This document shows, one piece after another, positions 7,068 to 14,718 of a stretch of 24,178 nucleotides of DNA. Every line of letters starts with the position of its first letter. Position 1 is the first letter of the stretch. The stretch is from Chthoniobacter flavus (GTDB taxonomy: Bacteria; Verrucomicrobiota; Verrucomicrobiia; Chthoniobacterales; Terrimicrobiaceae): contig CAMBAQ010000004.1 of NCBI GenBank assembly GCA_945863785.1, positions 1 to 24,178 of the forward strand. The letters run 5' to 3'. The position numbers and the translations under genes were made by a program. The notes beneath the pieces were generated by a model. The model saw only the letters and a program-made list of their open reading frames with translations, was not told the origin of the DNA and did no database searches.

Positions 7068-8177
7068 TCAGCGTTTCGCGAGGCGGTGGAATAGCCACCC
7101 CCCGAGTGCGAAGAAGATGAGGTTAGGTGCCCAAATGAGGAATTGTGGGAAGGCACTGGCATTTCCTCGGAACGTGTCAGCCATGATGATGAAGAAAAAG
7201 TAGCTGAATGCGACCACGAGACTGATGCCGAAGCCGACCGATGTTTCCTTGCGGTGGGTCGTAACGCCAAGCGGGATCGCAATGAGTGCAAAAGCGATGC
7301 ACGAAAGGGCTGTTGAAAAGCGTTTATTAAATTCCACCAGTGTTTCGAGGTGTTTTTTTCCCTCGGTTTTGGAAAGCATGTCGAAGAGGTCAGGGAGGGT
7401 GTAGGAGCTGAGGCGGCGGTTGGTTTGGGCTTCCTTCAAAAACTTATCTAGCTGGAGAGGGAAGACGCCTTCGCGCATCACGATACCCTGTTGAATTTTG
7501 CTGAGATCGTCCGGCTTTGCGGAATCACGCTGTTCAAAGCGGGCATCAAAGAGCCGAAGCAAAAGCCGGGAGTTCTCGATGTCGGGCGTGAGAATCCCTT
7601 CGCGGGCGTAGATCATTTTTGTGGGGTATTGGTCATCGTTCATTTCAAAAACAAGAATGTGTTTGAGATGGTTACCTTCCTTGCCTCCGACATAAACTCG
7701 GCGGTCGGGAAACTGATCCACGACTTCATCCGGGCGGAAAAGGGATACGGGATTATTTGTTGCGATATCGACGATGGCGCGGGTCATCGCCTGCTCAGCC
7801 CGCGGAGCCACATCCACATTGATCCAAAAGCACACCATCGAGAGCGCAATCGCGATAGCGAAGACCGGCAGGCAGATCCTAGGAATACTCACGCCATTGG
7901 ATTTTAAAGCGATCAGCTCGCTGTCGGCGGACATTCTTCCAAAGAATAAAAGGAGCGCGGTGAGAAAGCCCCACGGGATCGTGAAAGTGAGTGAAAATGG
8001 CAATACCAAAGCCATGAATGATAGCACCGTGAGAATAGGGACGTCCGGATTGTTAATCAAGACGTTGAGGAGTTCTTTGAAAATGTTCCCCAATACCAGC
8101 ACGAGGCTGAGTATCAACACGCCAATGATTGCCGTGAGCAGGACGCCCGAGGCCACGTAGCGGTCGATGATTTTCAT
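7068..8177 (-). CDS. LptF/LptG (YjgP/YjgQ)-family permease
   Basis: A 369-residue membrane protein with the YjgP/YjgQ architecture. It begins MKIIDRYVASGVLLTAIIGVLIL, has three N-terminal membrane helices within about residues 13-120, a large periplasmic beta-jellyroll-like region (about 125-275), then three C-terminal helices. One of these contains FALIAIPLGVTTHRKETSVGFGISLVVAF. LptF and LptG form the membrane part of the LptB2FG ABC transporter that extracts lipopolysaccharide. The two paralogues cannot be separated reliably by eye. Only one copy is in the window, with no lptB, lptA or lptC beside it. The start is ATG 8177, 19 nt after the accA stop, because MKIIDRY matches the family N terminus. 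A further 57 bases of open frame upstream overlap accA and are not needed. Confidence 0.9.
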   Translation of the reverse strand: MKIIDRYVASGVLLTAIIGVLILSLVLVLGNIFKELLNVLINNPDVPILTVLSFMALVLPFSLTFTIPWGFLTALLLFFGRMSADSELIALKSNGVSIPRICLPVFAIAIALSMVCFWINVDVAPRAEQAMTRAIVDIATNNPVSLFRPDEVVDQFPDRRVYVGGKEGNHLKHILVFEMNDDQYPTKMIYAREGILTPDIENSRLLLRLFDARFEQRDSAKPDDLSKIQQGIVMREGVFPLQLDKFLKEAQTNRRLSSYTLPDLFDMLSKTEGKKHLETLVEFNKRFSTALSCIAFALIAIPLGVTTHRKETSVGFGISLVVAFSYFFFIIMADTFRGNASAFPQFLIWAPNLIFFALGGWLFHRLAKR

Positions 8178-8196
8178 CTTGGAAAAACCGGGTTTC

Positions 8197-9153
8197 TCAC
8201 CCCTCGAAGACTCCCATAGCGCGGAATTTCGCATAACGCGTGGCGAGGAGTTGATCGATCGGAACCTTCATGAGGGCCTTTAATTCGGTGGTGACGGAAT
8301 TTTTTAAATTGGTCGCGGCGGCCTCCGGATCGCAGTGGGCGCCGCCCATTGGTTCCGGGATCACGCCGTCTACGAGGCCCATCGACATCAAGTCTGGCGC
8401 CGAGAGTTTGAGTGCGGCGGCAGCTTCGGGTGCATGTTTGCGATGTTTCCAAAGAATGGCCGCGCATCCCTCCGGGCTGATCACCGAGTAATAGGCATTT
8501 TCCAGCATGAGGACGCGGTCGGCAACGCCGATGCCAAGGGCACCACCAGATCCACCCTCGCCGATGACGATTGACACGATGGGGGTTCGCAGAACCATCA
8601 TGTCTCGTATATTGACGGCGATGGCTTCAGCGATGTGGCGTTCCTCCGCGCCGATGCCGGGATAGGCACCGGGGGTGTCGATGAGGGCGACAAAGGGGAA
8701 GCCGAACTTCTCAGCGAGACGCATGAGACGAAGGGCCTTGCGATAGCCTTCTGGATGTGGGCTGCCGAAGTTGCGGTAGAGGTTTTCTTTAGTGTCACGG
8801 CCTTTTTGCTGTCCAACGATTACGCATCGGATGCCGTTAATTGTGGCAAGACCGCCGGGCATCGAGGGATCGTCGCCGAAGAGGCGGTCGCCCTTGAGTT
8901 CCACAAAATCCGTGCAAGCCATCCGAACGTAATCGAGGAAAAACGGACGCTCGATGTGGCGGGAAATCTGAACCCGTTGCCAAGCGCTGAGATTGCCGTA
9001 AATACTGTCGCGTGTGGCCTCGATCTTTTTCTGCATCAGGGCGATTTCCCCCGACAGGTCGATGTGGCGATCTTCGGACGGTTGGTTTAGCTCATGGAGC
9101 TTCTGTTCTAGTTCGATGAGGGGTTTCTCAAAGTCCAAGGTGGTCTTGCTCAT
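8197..9153 (-). CDS. accA: Acetyl-CoA carboxylase carboxyltransferase subunit alpha
   Basis: The 318-residue length is standard for AccA. The N-terminal helical part (LDFEKPLIELEQKL) and the linker WQRVQISRHIERPFFLDYV are typical. The crotonase-fold core follows, with GDRLFGDDPSMPGGLATI, GQQKGRDTKENLYRNFGSPHPEGYRKALRL (in two parts), FVALIDTPGAYPGIGAEERH and VIGEGGSGGALGIGVAD. With AccD it transfers the carboxyl group from carboxybiotin to acetyl-CoA to give malonyl-CoA for fatty acid synthesis. accD is not in the window. The gene lies 7 nt after the LysM-protein gene and 19 nt before the LptF/G gene, so fatty acid supply and envelope functions share a transcript. Confidence 0.97.
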   Translation of the reverse strand: MSKTTLDFEKPLIELEQKLHELNQPSEDRHIDLSGEIALMQKKIEATRDSIYGNLSAWQRVQISRHIERPFFLDYVRMACTDFVELKGDRLFGDDPSMPGGLATINGIRCVIVGQQKGRDTKENLYRNFGSPHPEGYRKALRLMRLAEKFGFPFVALIDTPGAYPGIGAEERHIAEAIAVNIRDMMVLRTPIVSIVIGEGGSGGALGIGVADRVLMLENAYYSVISPEGCAAILWKHRKHAPEAAAALKLSAPDLMSMGLVDGVIPEPMGGAHCDPEAAATNLKNSVTTELKALMKVPIDQLLATRYAKFRAMGVFEG

Positions 9154-9160
9154 GGGTGGA

Positions 9161-10006
9161 TTACTTGATGGTGAGTGGAGTTCCTGATTTCAGGAGGGCA
9201 AAGATGTCGTTAAAATCAGCTAGGTTCAGGACGATGCCTGTCGGGTTTGGCGGGATCGTGCCATCCGCGGCTGGAGTTGGGGCCGGATGAATAGAAATGC
9301 CACCGGGACTCAGCAAAACGAAACGCACCGTTTCGGCGTAGTCCTTGGCTCCAAAAGCGACGCGCGTTTCGCCTTTTCGGGCGACGCGATCAGCGACCTT
9401 GGTTTCGAAATCGCCCTTCGCCGCGGCCCCAGTGAGTGTGAGAGAAACGATCGGATATTCCTTAAAAAATTCTCCGTTGTTCAAGACGGTGATGGTGGAT
9501 TTTTCTCGGTTCACCACAGCGGAGGTATTGAGCGCGGGAATGAGGAGTTGCTGGCCGATCTGGAGATTGATGCTGGGGAGTTGGTTGATCCAGTAGATCT
9601 GCTCGACGTTGCTCTTGGTGACAGACGCGATCTTAGCGAGGGAGTCGCCTTTCTTAACAGTATAGACGGTGTTGGCTGGCGTCGCAGCGGTATCCCGGAA
9701 GAGGACGAGATTCATTCGGCCCAGTACAGCGTTGGCTTCGGGGAGGCGGACGGAATCTGGGAAGGTCGCAATGAAGTTTTTAACGCTCTCGCGGGCCTCG
9801 ACGGTATCCTTGGTGGCGGTAGGCTTAAGAGCATCCCAAGCCGCTATGCTCTGATCCGGTGTGGGGGTTGGAACGGGTGTGGGGGGGGCTGTTTGCTCGA
9901 TGAAGTCCAGCTTTTTGTCTTTGTAGTAGAGGTCGTAGACAAAATAGGCACTCCCGCCTAAAACCGTGGCGACAAGCAGGAGAATCGTGAGAGCTTTGAG
10001 AATCAT
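9161..10006 (-). CDS. Membrane-anchored LysM protein with a degenerate L,D-transpeptidase (YkuD-like) domain
   Basis: The order is: N-terminal anchor (residues 2-27, ALTILLLVATVLGGSAYFVY), Pro/Thr-rich linker (PPTPVPTPTP, 41-50), a helical segment (52-107) and a LysM domain at about 113-157 (YTVKKGDSLAKIAS...LQIGQQLLIP). A C-terminal domain from 168 to 281 resembles YkuD: it begins STITVLNNGEFFKEYPIVSL and ends DIFALLKSGTPLTI. Active YkuD enzymes carry HG...SHGC(I/V)R. Here the matching stretch is ISIHPAP...NPTGIVLNLADF, so the catalytic Cys aligns with Gly257 and the Arg with Val259. It probably binds peptidoglycan without cross-linking it. The start is ATG 10006. TTG 10036 would add ten residues (MAKGRFKNHF), and neither has a strong Shine-Dalgarno. 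Confidence 0.82.
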   Translation of the reverse strand: MILKALTILLLVATVLGGSAYFVYDLYYKDKKLDFIEQTAPPTPVPTPTPDQSIAAWDALKPTATKDTVEARESVKNFIATFPDSVRLPEANAVLGRMNLVLFRDTAATPANTVYTVKKGDSLAKIASVTKSNVEQIYWINQLPSINLQIGQQLLIPALNTSAVVNREKSTITVLNNGEFFKEYPIVSLTLTGAAAKGDFETKVADRVARKGETRVAFGAKDYAETVRFVLLSPGGISIHPAPTPAADGTIPPNPTGIVLNLADFNDIFALLKSGTPLTIK

Positions 10007-10057
10007 AAAATGGTTTTTAAATCTACCCTTTGCCAAGGGAGAATGAAAATACGTAAA

Positions 10058-10582
10058 TCAAACTAGGCCGCGCTTCGTCCACTCGGCTACGTTTCCACCG
10101 GCGGATCGTTGGATCATTTCCATAGAAAACTTCAGCAGGCAGACTTCCCAGGCGTCGTCCACGCCCGCGATGAGAACGCCGAAGGGGTCGGCGAGGGCGC
10201 GGATCTCGTCCTCGAGGCGGTCGGTAGCGGATTCCATCGTTTCATGCAGCACCTTCTCGGAAAGGTCGGTTTTTTTAAATTGGAACCCATAGCGGAGGAC
10301 GCGAGCAACGGAGGCGTTCGATTCCAGCCAATCGGCATATTCCCTCGCCTCATCGCCGAAGCCGTCCAAGAGCAACTTTCTGAAATGCGAAGGCGAGAGA
10401 ATGCGTGGCCGCTCGGCCTCAATCATGCCGGAACGAACCCGCACGCAATTCACTTCATCCAAAGGCTCGGTAATCAGGGTGAAACTAAAGCGCGTGGCTC
10501 CGAATGTCTCAATGGCGCTTTGCGGGCTTACCACGACGCGCGTATTTTCCATCGCGTAATTGAAGTCGTGTTCTTTGAACAT
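10058..10582 (-). CDS. Conserved-looking hypothetical cytoplasmic protein
   Basis: A 174-residue soluble protein that I do not recognise. It has a beta-rich N-terminal half (NTRVVVSPQSAIETFGATRFSFTLITEPL, given in short: strand-turn-strand around residues 14-40) and an acidic, helical C-terminal half (DRLEDEIRALADPFGVLIAGVDDAWEVCLLKF). There is no membrane segment, cysteine cluster or nucleotide-binding motif. The start ATG 10582 has GGAAG just upstream, at short spacing. It follows the plsC-coupled 51-codon gene by 34 nt and precedes the LysM gene (on the transcript) by 51 nt, so it belongs to the same transcription unit. Codon use and the absence of internal stops support a real gene. No function can be proposed from the sequence. 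Confidence 0.72.
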   Translation of the reverse strand: MFKEHDFNYAMENTRVVVSPQSAIETFGATRFSFTLITEPLDEVNCVRVRSGMIEAERPRILSPSHFRKLLLDGFGDEAREYADWLESNASVARVLRYGFQFKKTDLSEKVLHETMESATDRLEDEIRALADPFGVLIAGVDDAWEVCLLKFSMEMIQRSAGGNVAEWTKRGLV

Positions 10583-10616
10583 TCTTCCAATTTATACGGA
10601 GTGCATGGCGATTCAA

Positions 10617-10772
10617 TCAATTCCCTGCAGGTGCGGGCTGGGAAACAAAAACCTTCACTGCGAGCTTGGCTGGGGGGAGCACATAAGGGGATGCCGTCAG
10701 AAGGACATAAAGCAAAAGGGTCGCGATGGCGAGGTAGGGCAGTGGGGCGCAGGCGCGTTCGGTGGAAATCAT
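10617..10772 (-). CDS. Small single-pass membrane peptide (51 aa) coupled to plsC
   Basis: This short open frame fills the apparent gap after plsC. Its ATG (10772-10770) overlaps the plsC TGA in an ATGA junction, the same arrangement used by tyrA/aroA, aroA/cmk and cmk/plsC upstream. The peptide begins MISTERACAPLPYLAIATLL and continues with one hydrophobic segment of about 20 residues (LPYLAIATLLLYVLLTASPY), then a short basic stretch (PPAKLAVKVF) and a Pro/Ala tail, ending at TGA 10619-10617. The membrane helix and the coupled start make a real small protein more likely than chance. It could be an accessory or regulator of the membrane acyltransferase PlsC, but that is only inferred from position. 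Confidence 0.6.
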   Translation of the reverse strand: MISTERACAPLPYLAIATLLLYVLLTASPYVLPPAKLAVKVFVSQPAPAGN

Positions 10773-11383
10773 GCGATCTGGAGGTCGGCGATCGCACTCA
10801 TCACCCGATCGCTCAGGTTTTGGTAAGTCTCGCGAGAAGGGTTGGAAATTTCCTCTTCGGTGAAGTGAATCGGTTCTCCAATCACAACGGTAATTTGCGA
10901 GAGATGGAGTCGCTTGGCATTTTTTGGGAATGCATCATAGGCCCCGAAAATTCGTATCGGCAGGACAGGAGCGCCGGTTTTCGCGATCACGAGGCCTATA
11001 CCAGCACGGGCTGGTTGCAAGTGACCGTCCTTTGAGCGGGTGCCTTCTGGAAATAGGATGATCCCATTGCCCTCCTTCACTTTTTTGATGACCTCACGCA
11101 AGGCCGACATGTCGTTGCCGTCACGCTCGACTGGAATGACATTCATGGCAGGAAAAAGCGGTCCAAAGAACGGCCATTTGAGAAGCGTCTTGCGGGCAAG
11201 ATAGTAAACTCCACGACGGCTACAGATACCCGCTAGGGGTGGATCAAAGAAGCTGGAGTGGTTGACGGCGATAATGAGTGGACCAGTCTCCACCATGCGC
11301 TCGGGATGCACCACCCGCATGGAGAAAAACATCCGAGCGAAGAGCTTCGCTAGGTTGTAAAAAATATTGTAAATAATCGTCAT
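10769..11383 (-). CDS. plsC: 1-acyl-sn-glycerol-3-phosphate acyltransferase
   Basis: A 204-residue PlsC-type acyltransferase that converts lysophosphatidic acid to phosphatidic acid at the inner membrane. The catalytic HX4D motif is NHSSFFD (His42, Asp47). The second block is MNVIPVERDG (about 80-89), and the acceptor-phosphate motif is FPEGTRS (111-117). An amphipathic or hydrophobic N terminus (IIYNIFYNLAKLFARMFF) mediates membrane attachment. Its ATG overlaps the cmk stop by 4 nt, and its stop overlaps the start of the 51-codon membrane peptide. The cmk-plsC pairing is common in bacteria. Confidence 0.95.
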   Translation of the reverse strand: MTIIYNIFYNLAKLFARMFFSMRVVHPERMVETGPLIIAVNHSSFFDPPLAGICSRRGVYYLARKTLLKWPFFGPLFPAMNVIPVERDGNDMSALREVIKKVKEGNGIILFPEGTRSKDGHLQPARAGIGLVIAKTGAPVLPIRIFGAYDAFPKNAKRLHLSQITVVIGEPIHFTEEEISNPSRETYQNLSDRVMSAIADLQIA

Positions 11384-12024
11384 CGCGGATGAAGACCAGC
11401 GTCAGCAAGAAGTTGTGCGATTTTTTCCACAACGCCATCGAGTGTCAGGTGGGAGGTGTCGACAACACACGCGCCCTTGGCCACCTGCAGCGGAGCCTCC
11501 GTACGATTGGAGTCCTGTTTATCGCGCAAATCGATGCTGTCCGTCTGGCCTTCAGCGGCACGTCGGAGACGGCGAATCTCGGGTGACGCATCGAGATAAA
11601 ACTTATGTGGTGCATCGGGGAAAACGGCCGATCCGATATCGCGACCCTCCATCACCACATCGCGCTCCTTCACAAGGGCGCGTAGGCGTTCAACAATCAG
11701 GTGACGCACGGCAGGAATGGCGGAGACTGTGGAGACGTTGTTGTTAACCACGCTTTCCTTGAGTTCGGCATCCGGGACTTGGGCGTTGATGCGAATGAAG
11801 GATTCGCCCTCGGGGGTGAATCCGCAGCCCAACTCCATGGAGTCGAGGGAGGTTTTTACGCTGTTGGCGTTCGTTGGATCAACGCCCTGACGGAGCAATT
11901 CCCATGTGACGGCACGATACATCGAGCCGGAGTTCACATAGGAAAATCCGAGGCGTCGCGCGAGTCGCTTGGAGACGCTGCTTTTTCCTGATGCGGCTGG
12001 GCCGTCGATGGCAATAATGGTCAT
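11380..12024 (-). CDS. cmk: Cytidylate kinase
   Basis: A 214-residue CMP/dCMP kinase. The P-loop is GPAASGKSS near the N terminus (residues 8-16), followed by GFSYVNSGSMYRAVTW (the CMP-binding start of the NMP domain), VVMEGRDIGSAVFPDAPHKFYLDAS with the conserved GRDIG, and an Arg-rich lid (PEIRRLRRA). It phosphorylates CMP for CTP, nucleic acid and phospholipid synthesis. CTP is also the substrate of CdsA encoded at the end of the window. It overlaps aroA upstream and plsC downstream by 4 nt each. The aroA-cmk order is widespread in bacteria. Confidence 0.96.
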   Translation of the reverse strand: MTIIAIDGPAASGKSSVSKRLARRLGFSYVNSGSMYRAVTWELLRQGVDPTNANSVKTSLDSMELGCGFTPEGESFIRINAQVPDAELKESVVNNNVSTVSAIPAVRHLIVERLRALVKERDVVMEGRDIGSAVFPDAPHKFYLDASPEIRRLRRAAEGQTDSIDLRDKQDSNRTEAPLQVAKGACVVDTSHLTLDGVVEKIAQLLADAGLHPR

Positions 12025-13430
12025 GGTGTTGGATTTTTGAAGCCGCTGAGAACGGGCGTGCTTCCCTTGATATGGCCGCCTTTTTGTATGTGACGGAGGG
12101 CTTCAGCGAAGCCGGGGTAGGAGGTATTAACGCAAGCGGCATCTTCGATGATGGTCTCGCCTTCGGCAAAAAGGCCGGCGACCGCGAAGGCCATGGCGAT
12201 GCGGTGATCGCCGTGGCAAGGGAGCGTGGCGCCTTTGAGCGGTGAGCCGCCCGTGATGGCCATGCCATCGGGAAATTCTTCTACCGTCACACCCATAGCG
12301 CGGAGGTTCGAAGCCACGGCCGCGATGCGGTCGGTTTCCTTGATTCGGAGTTCTGCAGCATCACGTATGATCGTGGTGCCTTTCGCCAGTGCCGCTGCGA
12401 CCGCGATCACGGGGATTTCATCGATCACGTTCGGAATCTCCGCCCCGCAGATCGTCGTTGCTTGGAGTGTGGTGCCCTTGATGTCGATATTCCCGATTGG
12501 CTCACCGTGGAGAGAGGTTTCGATGACCTCACGGATGCGGGCACCCATGCGGATGAGGACGTCAATGATGCCGGTGCGCGTGGGGTTGAGTCCTACATCC
12601 TTTACTAATAAGCGTGAACCTGGTTGTGCCGCTGAGGCGACGAGCCAGAATGCGGCGCTGGAAATATCGCCAGGAACCGCGAAGTCTCTCGACTCAGGGA
12701 TTTGTCCGCCCTCAATGGTGGTGCGGACTTCCACGAGGCGTCGGGATTTGGGCGAGTTGGCATTTTCCCAGATTTCTTCGCGTTTGGTTTTGATGAGGAA
12801 AAATTCGAACATTCGTTCGGTATGGTCACGGGAGCGGACATTTTCGATCACCGTGGTTGTCCCTTTTGCAAAGAGTCCGGCAAGAAGGACGGCGCTTTTC
12901 ACTTGGGCACTGGCCACGGGAAGACGGTAAGTAATGCCGTGCAGTTCCCTGTCGCCTTCGATGCAAAGTGGCGGGCAAGACTTGGGGCCTTCGGCCGAGA
13001 GTTCGGCACCCATTTCGCGAAGGGGATCAATGACGCGTTGCATGGGGCGCTTTGAGAGCGAGTCGTCGCCGATCATTCGGGAACGGAATCCCTGAGCGGA
13101 CAGAATGCCGGCCATGAGACGCATCGTTGTACCGGAGTTGCCGCAATCGATATCACCAAAAGGTTTTGTGAATCGGCCGGAGTTGCCCACCACCACAAGC
13201 GTACCGGGTTCCGGAGATTCGATGAAGATGCCGAGTTGGCGCATCGCCTTTGCGGTGCTCTGGCAGTCTTCACCCTCTAAAAAATTCGTGATCGTGCAGG
13301 CCCCATTCGAGAGCGAGGCAAGAAGGACAGCCCTGTGAGAGATGCTCTTGTCGGGTGGGACGGTGATCTCTGTTTCTATGCGGGCCGCCTTGCGGGATTT
13401 GAGTGTGTTTTTTTCCTTGGATGCCATCAT
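12021..13430 (-). CDS. aroA: 3-phosphoshikimate 1-carboxyvinyltransferase (EPSP synthase)
   Basis: The enzyme joins shikimate-3-phosphate and phosphoenolpyruvate in the shikimate pathway. The protein of 469 residues is longer than E. coli AroA (427), partly because of a basic N-terminal extension of about 18 residues and a C-terminal tail. Motifs seen are PPDKSISHRA (Lys28), GNSGTTMRLMAGIL (97-110), SKRPM, SAQVKSA (174-180), RDHTERM (201-207), NPTRTG, IDEIPVIAVAA, LRIKETDR and GDHRIAMA. SAQxK, RxHxE and NxTR together are the pattern of class II EPSP synthases, although the first motif reads PDKS instead of GDKS. It starts at ATG 13430, overlapping the tyrA stop, and its stop overlaps the cmk start. 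Confidence 0.96.
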   Translation of the reverse strand: MMASKEKNTLKSRKAARIETEITVPPDKSISHRAVLLASLSNGACTITNFLEGEDCQSTAKAMRQLGIFIESPEPGTLVVVGNSGRFTKPFGDIDCGNSGTTMRLMAGILSAQGFRSRMIGDDSLSKRPMQRVIDPLREMGAELSAEGPKSCPPLCIEGDRELHGITYRLPVASAQVKSAVLLAGLFAKGTTTVIENVRSRDHTERMFEFFLIKTKREEIWENANSPKSRRLVEVRTTIEGGQIPESRDFAVPGDISSAAFWLVASAAQPGSRLLVKDVGLNPTRTGIIDVLIRMGARIREVIETSLHGEPIGNIDIKGTTLQATTICGAEIPNVIDEIPVIAVAAALAKGTTIIRDAAELRIKETDRIAAVASNLRAMGVTVEEFPDGMAITGGSPLKGATLPCHGDHRIAMAFAVAGLFAEGETIIEDAACVNTSYPGFAEALRHIQKGGHIKGSTPVLSGFKNPTP

Positions 13431-14308
13431 TTCGTAATCGGGTGGTTGGAGCGGAGTTTTCGGGCATCCGCCAAAATGCCCTCAACTCCCTGTCGCTCTC
13501 CTCGCTCGAGGGCGAGCTTCAATGTCTCGAGCGTGTTTTGCAAGTCGCGGATTCCTTCAACAACCTCGTGACGATTGTCGAAGAGAATTTCTGTCCACAT
13601 GCCTTCTGGTCCAGCGGCAACCCGCGTGGAATCACGATACCCCGGTCCAGCCAGTTCGGCCAAAGAGGGATTCTGTGCTACGGCGGCGTGGACAAGGCAG
13701 GATGCTGCCGCATGGGGCAGGTGGCTCACACGAGCGATGGCGCGATCGTGATCGTGCGGGCTCATTTCGCGGACCTTGCAGCCTGCGGCTATCCAGAGCT
13801 CCCGCGTAATCTGAAGTGACTCTGCTTCGGATTGAGGGGTCGGGGTGAGGATGCAGGTAGCCTCCTCGTAAAGATCTGCCCGGGCGGCACGGATCCCGCT
13901 TTGCTCGGATCCTGCCATCGGATGTGCGCCAATGAAGCGCCCACCGAATGTGGACTCCAGAGCTTCGACAATACTCGCTTTCACGCTACCGGCATCGGTG
14001 AGCGTGGCGTTGGCCGGGAGATGTTTTTTTAAATCCTCGCCACAATTCTGAATCGCCTGCGGCGACATGCAAAGGACGGCCATATCACAATCGGCGAGGA
14101 CGACGGAGAGATCACGGGAGACGCGGCAGCGTGGCAATAAAGCAGCCCCTTCAAGCGCTGCTTCTTCGCGGCGGGCCCACACGCTCACTTGCCAAGGCTG
14201 GCCGACACGGCTCAGGGCTAAAGCGAGCGAACCGCCAATGAGCCCTGGTCCAAGAATGGCAACGCGACGGCTCAGGGCACCAGAAAGATCTTGCCCGAGT
14301 AGGGGCAT
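13427..14308 (-). CDS. tyrA: Prephenate dehydrogenase
   Basis: A 293-residue TyrA-type oxidoreductase that converts prephenate to 4-hydroxyphenylpyruvate for tyrosine. An N-terminal Rossmann fold carries VAILGPGLIGGSLALAL (about 16-32). It is followed by LTDAGSVKASIV, the substrate-site motif GAHPMAGSEQSG, HDHDRAIARVSHLPHAAA and a helical dimer domain (GPGYRDSTRVAAGPEGMWTEIL, split here for brevity). No ACT or chorismate mutase domain is fused. ATG 14308 has GAGGTG 3-4 nt upstream and overlaps the preceding lipoprotein gene by 37 nt. A shorter start is not obvious because there is no other ATG, GTG or TTG before the nucleotide-binding loop. It feeds directly into aroA through an ATGA overlap. 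Confidence 0.94.
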   Translation of the reverse strand: MPLLGQDLSGALSRRVAILGPGLIGGSLALALSRVGQPWQVSVWARREEAALEGAALLPRCRVSRDLSVVLADCDMAVLCMSPQAIQNCGEDLKKHLPANATLTDAGSVKASIVEALESTFGGRFIGAHPMAGSEQSGIRAARADLYEEATCILTPTPQSEAESLQITRELWIAAGCKVREMSPHDHDRAIARVSHLPHAAASCLVHAAVAQNPSLAELAGPGYRDSTRVAAGPEGMWTEILFDNRHEVVEGIRDLQNTLETLKLALERGERQGVEGILADARKLRSNHPITK

Positions 14309-14670
14309 TTCACCTCGGTGTTCGGCGGAAACCCACGCACGTCCACATAGCCGGCATACGGTGAGTGCGGGCTCGTCACAAATCCGGGCTTGCCAGGAAC
14401 AGGTGTGCCGTAGGCAACATCCCTAGGAGCGGCCGGCGGTGGCGTTGGAGTCGGAGTGGCCTCAGGCGTGGGTTGCACAATCGGAGCTGGCGGTTGGTCA
14501 GTCAAACCTTCAGGCGTGGGTGTCGGTGTGGCGAACTGCGTCGAGCCGGAGGTTCCGCGATACCCAAATCGGTTTGATCCTTTGGAGTTGGAATTACTGT
14601 TGGATTCGCAGCCTGCCATGACAAAAACGGCCAATGCGGAACCAAGCACAATCACTGTAGAATTTTTCAT
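14272..14670 (-). CDS. Small Pro/Thr-rich lipoprotein
   Basis: A 132-residue predicted lipoprotein. The signal peptide is MKNSTVIVLGSALAVFVMAGC, with a lipobox AGC in which Cys21 would be lipidated. A Ser/Asn-rich stretch and a Pro/Thr linker (PTPTPEG..., PEATPTPTPPP) follow, and then a compact C-terminal block, GYVDVRGFPPNTEVKCPYSG, that looks like the functional part. The residue after the lipidated Cys is Glu, not Asp, which in E. coli rules would not retain it at the inner membrane. Function is unknown. I recall similar C-terminal blocks as typical of small Verrucomicrobiota envelope proteins, but I could not check this. The gene overlaps the tyrA start by 37 nt. Confidence 0.82.
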   Translation of the reverse strand: MKNSTVIVLGSALAVFVMAGCESNSNSNSKGSNRFGYRGTSGSTQFATPTPTPEGLTDQPPAPIVQPTPEATPTPTPPPAAPRDVAYGTPVPGKPGFVTSPHSPYAGYVDVRGFPPNTEVKCPYSGKIFLVP

Positions 14671-14718
14671 AAGGTAAATAACGTTTTAAAAAAGACACGG
14701 AACCGACCGGGATTCAAT

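Noticed and set aside
10109..11035. 308-codon open frame on the plus strand across the 10058 gene and plsC
   Set aside because: It spans two genes and the gap between them on the other strand and has no domain signature.
14671..14718. Possible terminator with CTTTTTT between the AI-2E-type gene and the lipoprotein gene (minus strand)
   Set aside because: The upstream stem has only three or four pairs, so it is not supported.
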